From: Thermoanaerobaculia bacterium
GTDB taxonomy: Bacteria > Acidobacteriota > Thermoanaerobaculia > Gp7-AA8
DNA: 64,000 nt
Assembly (NCBI GenBank): GCA_017883235.1
Contig: JADGNY010000008.1
Coordinates: 26,088-90,087 of the forward strand
Direction: 5' to 3'
Shown one piece after another: positions 61,801 through 64,000 of the stretch (position 1 is its first letter; each line of letters starts with the position of its first letter). A program made the translations under genes and the position numbers. The notes below the pieces were generated by a model. That model made no database searches and was not told the DNA's origin. It worked only from the letters and a program-made list of their open reading frames with translations.

Positions 61801-64000
61801 CGAGCGCCCTGTCAGGACAATCGTGGCTTGGGGAGTCTGATCGAGGATCTCTTTGGTAAATACGACGCCCAGACCGCCCAGACCGCCGGTGATCAGGTAG
61901 ACACCGTGATCTTTGAACGCGATCGGTGCCTTTTGAGGATCTGCTGCCACCTCTTGCCAACGCAAAACCTGCCGCGCACCGTGTTCGTATCGGATCAGCG
62001 TATCCAACCCGCGCGTCTTCTCGTCCTGTAGCCAGATCGCCATCTCCTCGGCCGTCGTCTCGGCGGGGACGACGATGAGTTGACCGATGAGCTGCGGGCT
62101 TTCCAGCGCCGCCGTCTTGAGCAATCCCGACAGTCCTGCCAGGACCGCCTGCTCCTCATGGTCAGCAATGACGATCTGGACCAGCACCTTCTCCTGGGGC
62201 TTGCTCTGGAGGATGGCCTGGATCCGTTCAAAGCACGCAAGTGCGTAATCGCTGTAGCGCTGTGCGATGCTTTTTTGTCGTTCTGTTTGCAGTGACAGGA
62301 TCGAAGTGCCCAGCCTCTCCGCGTTGACCTTCGACAGCTCACAGAGAATCACGTGGTGTTCCGCGAATTCGACCGTACTGGCAGACGCCTCGACGCCGCT
62401 TGCCTGCCAGACCGGAGTGGCGAGCAAACTGCCGGTCGCTAACCCGGTCAGCACCCGCGAAGAAAATCCGTGCATTTGTACACAGACATTCCCGCGCTCA
62501 TCGCACAGATCGACGTCAAGCTTAACGACGTCATCCGCCGCTTGACTGCCCGGCGAGTAACGCACCCATGCGAACATTTCCGAGGCACAAGGCGACACCA
62601 CTCGCAACGTTTGCAGCGCAAACGGCAACCGTGGTTGCGTGGATTCGGAGCCAGCCTCGCTCAAGCCGGCCGCCGCCTGCAGCGCACCTTCCATCAAACT
62701 CGGATGAAGGACATAGTCGCCCGACGTCGACGCTATGATCGCCGGCAGTCGCAGTTGCGCGAGTAATTGGCCGCTTCCGCGATAGATCGCAGTCACTGCT
62801 TGAAAAGCGGGTCCATAGACAATACCCATTCGGGCACACGCGGCGTAAACAGTGTCAGGGGTAAGCGCGACCTGGCCCATCTGTCCCTTGACCTGCTCGA
62901 GATCGAGCCTGGCGGGCTCCGGTTCATGGCTCAAGACCGCGCGACCCTGGCAATGGACGATCTCCCGGTCCGCCTCGTGGCTGTACACTTCATAGTCGAT
63001 GCCGTCGTCGTTCGCCAGGAGCGCCACGCTCAGTTGTACGCTTCCGTTGACGACGAGCGGCTGACCCCAGACCGTATCGTGCAGCTCCGGCACCGCGGGC
63101 TCGGGATTCGCAGGCAATGCATGCTCGATCGCTGCTCGTACCATTTCGAGATATGCCGCGGCCGGCAGCACGTTTTGACCACCGCTGCCGTTCAGCTTCA
63201 CCTGATGATCTGCGAGGAAGAACTCTTCTCCGGTAAACGTCGAACGATAGCGTTGCTCGTTGAGATCGGAGACATTGCTGTGCAGCAGCGGGTGCAGTAC
63301 CGCCGCCGGCGCGCCGGAACCGGCGTTCCGCTCGCTCGCTCCCGCTTCAGTGCAATACCGCTCTTTGGCAAATGGATAGGCTGGCAAGGTGACGCGTCGC
63401 GGTTTGACCTCACCATACAGCTTGCTCCAATCCAGCTCCACTCCCTTGACCCACAGGTCCAGCAGCCTGGAGGGTTTTCTGCTGGCGATCCACTTGTCGA
63501 TCGTGTCTTGCAGGCCGGCATCGGTGTTGAACGGGGATAAGGCTTCTTTGTTGTGCCTCACCTGCCCCTGATAAACGTCTTCGATCCCTCGCTCGCCATT
63601 GACATAGGCTTCGAGCTTCTCCGTGAGTTGCTCGATTGAGCTCACCACGAAGCCCAGGCGCTCGTCCATCGGCGTTCTGCCGGCCTGCAGCGTGTACGCG
63701 ATGTCGCTCAGATCGGCGCTCCGCGCGTCCTTACGAATGAAGTCCAGCAGATCCCGCGCTTTTTGCTGAAGCTGCTCGACCGTCCTGGCGGATAGCGGCA
63801 CGATCGTCTTCGTCATTTGAGGAACCACCACAACCGGACGTTCGACCTCGGCCGGCCGCTGGTATTCGCCGATGACGATGTGGGCGTTGGTCCCGCTGAA
63901 ACCGAACGAGCTGATTGCGGCCAGCCGTCGGGCCGCGCCATGGAGCTCCCACTCCTGCAGGCGCGTGTTGACGTAAAACGGACTGTCCGTCAGATCGATG
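58810..64000 (-). CDS. Trans-AT polyketide synthase, 5' end beyond window, ends in KS plus docking helix
   Basis: Enters from the right edge in the middle of a KS (last part: SFGFSGTNAHIVIGEY at about 63880-63930). Then DH (63300-62480; His 63205-63207), KR (62430-61180), ACP (Ser 60982-60984 in FGLDSFL), KS (60730-59460; Cys 60223-60225 in DTACSSS) and a C-terminal helical docking region (SLDSLFKVDVDMKSIEDI onward, 58930-58810). No AT present. The DH keeps its His but has Glu in place of Asp in HPSLMEG (about 62689-62691). The stop is 69 bp before the next PKS. The KS-docking end should hand the chain to the docking-DH start of the following protein, splitting one module between KS and DH. 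Confidence 0.95.
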   Translation of the reverse strand, partial: IDLTDSPFYVNTRLQEWELHGAARRLAAISSFGFSGTNAHIVIGEYQRPAEVERPVVVVPQMTKTIVPLSARTVEQLQQKARDLLDFIRKDARSADLSDIAYTLQAGRTPMDERLGFVVSSIEQLTEKLEAYVNGERGIEDVYQGQVRHNKEALSPFNTDAGLQDTIDKWIASRKPSRLLDLWVKGVELDWSKLYGEVKPRRVTLPAYPFAKERYCTEAGASERNAGSGAPAAVLHPLLHSNVSDLNEQRYRSTFTGEEFFLADHQVKLNGSGGQNVLPAAAYLEMVRAAIEHALPANPEPAVPELHDTVWGQPLVVNGSVQLSVALLANDDGIDYEVYSHEADREIVHCQGRAVLSHEPEPARLDLEQVKGQMGQVALTPDTVYAACARMGIVYGPAFQAVTAIYRGSGQLLAQLRLPAIIASTSGDYVLHPSLMEGALQAAAGLSEAGSESTQPRLPFALQTLRVVSPCASEMFAWVRYSPGSQAADDVVKLDVDLCDERGNVCVQMHGFSSRVLTGLATGSLLATPVWQASGVEASASTVEFAEHHVILCELSKVNAERLGTSILSLQTERQKSIAQRYSDYALACFERIQAILQSKPQEKVLVQIVIADHEEQAVLAGLSGLLKTAALESPQLIGQLIVVPAETTAEEMAIWLQDEKTRGLDTLIRYEHGARQVLRWQEVAADPQKAPIAFKDHGVYLITGGLGGLGVVFTKEILDQTPQATIVLTGRSPLTAEKRALLDGLPTQGGRLSYRQIDVGDLDQVTQLIGAVKDEYGRLNGILHCAGMVADNFIVKKPSAEFAQVLAPKVAGTFNLDQASKDIELDFFVLFSSIAGALGNLGQADYATANGFMDQFAAYRNRQVAAKQRHGRTRSINWPLWQAGGLRIDAARQELVKQATGLQPMQTATGMQAFYRSLASPYDEILVVEGIQPKITAYLQKVRIFEPPPKTARAASYEYAKAETEAAVSVEQLQQQLKTMLAAVVRVDARTIDGDQPFVEFGLDSFLGAELIVAINKKYGTDLSHIVVFDYPTVREFSRFLEREIRKLPGQTMQPPAALPFTLPVGSYPILTKRIRDGRTTSRHQAFADDKIAIVGMSGRYPKANDLKQYWDRLVEGRNCIVEVPPTRWDVNRYYDPDRSKKDKTYSKWLGALDDIDCFDPLFFRISPHEAEHMDPQHRLFLQESYRAFEDAGYSPEVLSNEKCGVYLGISTNEYASLLGRNGVLSAPVTSNSSAIAAARIAYYLNLKGPAIAVDTACSSSLVAIHLACQAIARGEIDMALAGGVSLWLTPESYIGMSQAGMFSATGRCKTFDDTADGIVNGEGVGAVVLKRLQDAERDNDFIYGVILGSGINQDGKTNGITAPSVNSQIALERDIYDKYQIDPETISYVETHGTGTKLGDPIELEALATVFREKTTKRNFCALGAVKSNIGHTTSAAGVAGVQKVLLSMQHRTLVPTLNVTKENSRFDFESSPFYISREKQAWDVAPGSLRRAAVSAFGFSGTNAHLVIEEYPSPAEQVVPAGEHTPVIVPLSARTAQQLRQRSQDLLELIRTAQRPVDLAAVAYTLQIGREAMEERLGFVVSSVDQLAEKLSAYVNGEKNIEGAHQGRVAFSDEGMTVIDRDDDMREAIDKWIVRRKLSKLLGLWVRGLSFDWNKLYGNVKPRRISLPTYPFAKEHYWIDAMPSSLSLDSLFKVDVDMKSIEDIINQIGDDMMETDQAVTALKMLV

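Overview
The window is GC-rich bacterial DNA with a Gram-negative (diderm) envelope: TonB-dependent/Oar-like outer-membrane protein, MlaD-type MCE protein, type IV pilus motor genes. The mix of a VWFA-related secreted protein, an Oar-like protein and BNR/Asp-box secreted proteins suggests Acidobacteriota. This is inferred from gene content only; there is no rRNA here to confirm it.

Layout. (1) 1-9.3 kb: a minus-strand operon driven by a near-consensus promoter (9270-9298) with a perfect 12-bp palindrome just downstream. Gene order is Oar-like receptor, FabG-like SDR, atypical KAS III, alpha/beta hydrolase, acyl-CoA ligase, TetR regulator, followed by a VWFA-related protein running off the left edge. 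Four coupled enzymes of the classes used in Ole-type olefin/beta-lactone chemistry sit together, but none looks like a canonical Ole protein. (2) 9.3-17 kb: small single genes (V4R-like sensor, cNMP-DUF1003, MarR, methyltransferase, secreted beta protein, PIN toxin module, VOC), broken genes (MBL fragment, histidine-kinase remnant) and repeats. (3) 17.3-23.2 kb: pilB-pilT-pilC-pilS. (4) 23-39.4 kb: housekeeping genes (purM-purN, dacA-like, ABC exporter, mlaD-like, maf, galU, RNase G, deoxynucleotide hydrolase, tRNA-Asn). A Phd/RelE-type toxin-antitoxin pair is threaded by overlaps between galU and maf. (5) 40.4-42 kb: a second member of an uncharacterised small-protein family and a TPR protein. 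(6) 42-64 kb: the left part of a trans-AT polyketide synthase cluster on the minus strand.

The PKS part has two modular proteins (the first entering from the right edge; the second about 4,540 residues), a PksB/BaeB-like metallo-beta-lactamase-fold hydrolase, an HMG-CoA-synthase-like beta-branching enzyme, and a frameshifted SDR. No integrated AT is visible, hence trans-AT. The last PKS ends in KS-DH with no ACP or thioesterase. The trans-AT and the rest of the beta-branching cassette are not in view, so the cluster either continues past 64000 or is split.

A second theme is intergenic repeats: two families of hairpin elements built from short GC-rich words (about 16-bp GCGGTCTCGCGGTTGC-like, and GAGTCGGG/GTGTCGGG-like), long inverted repeats at 29.7 and 38.7 kb, and three tandem arrays of unrelated sequence that all have a unit of about 21 bp.
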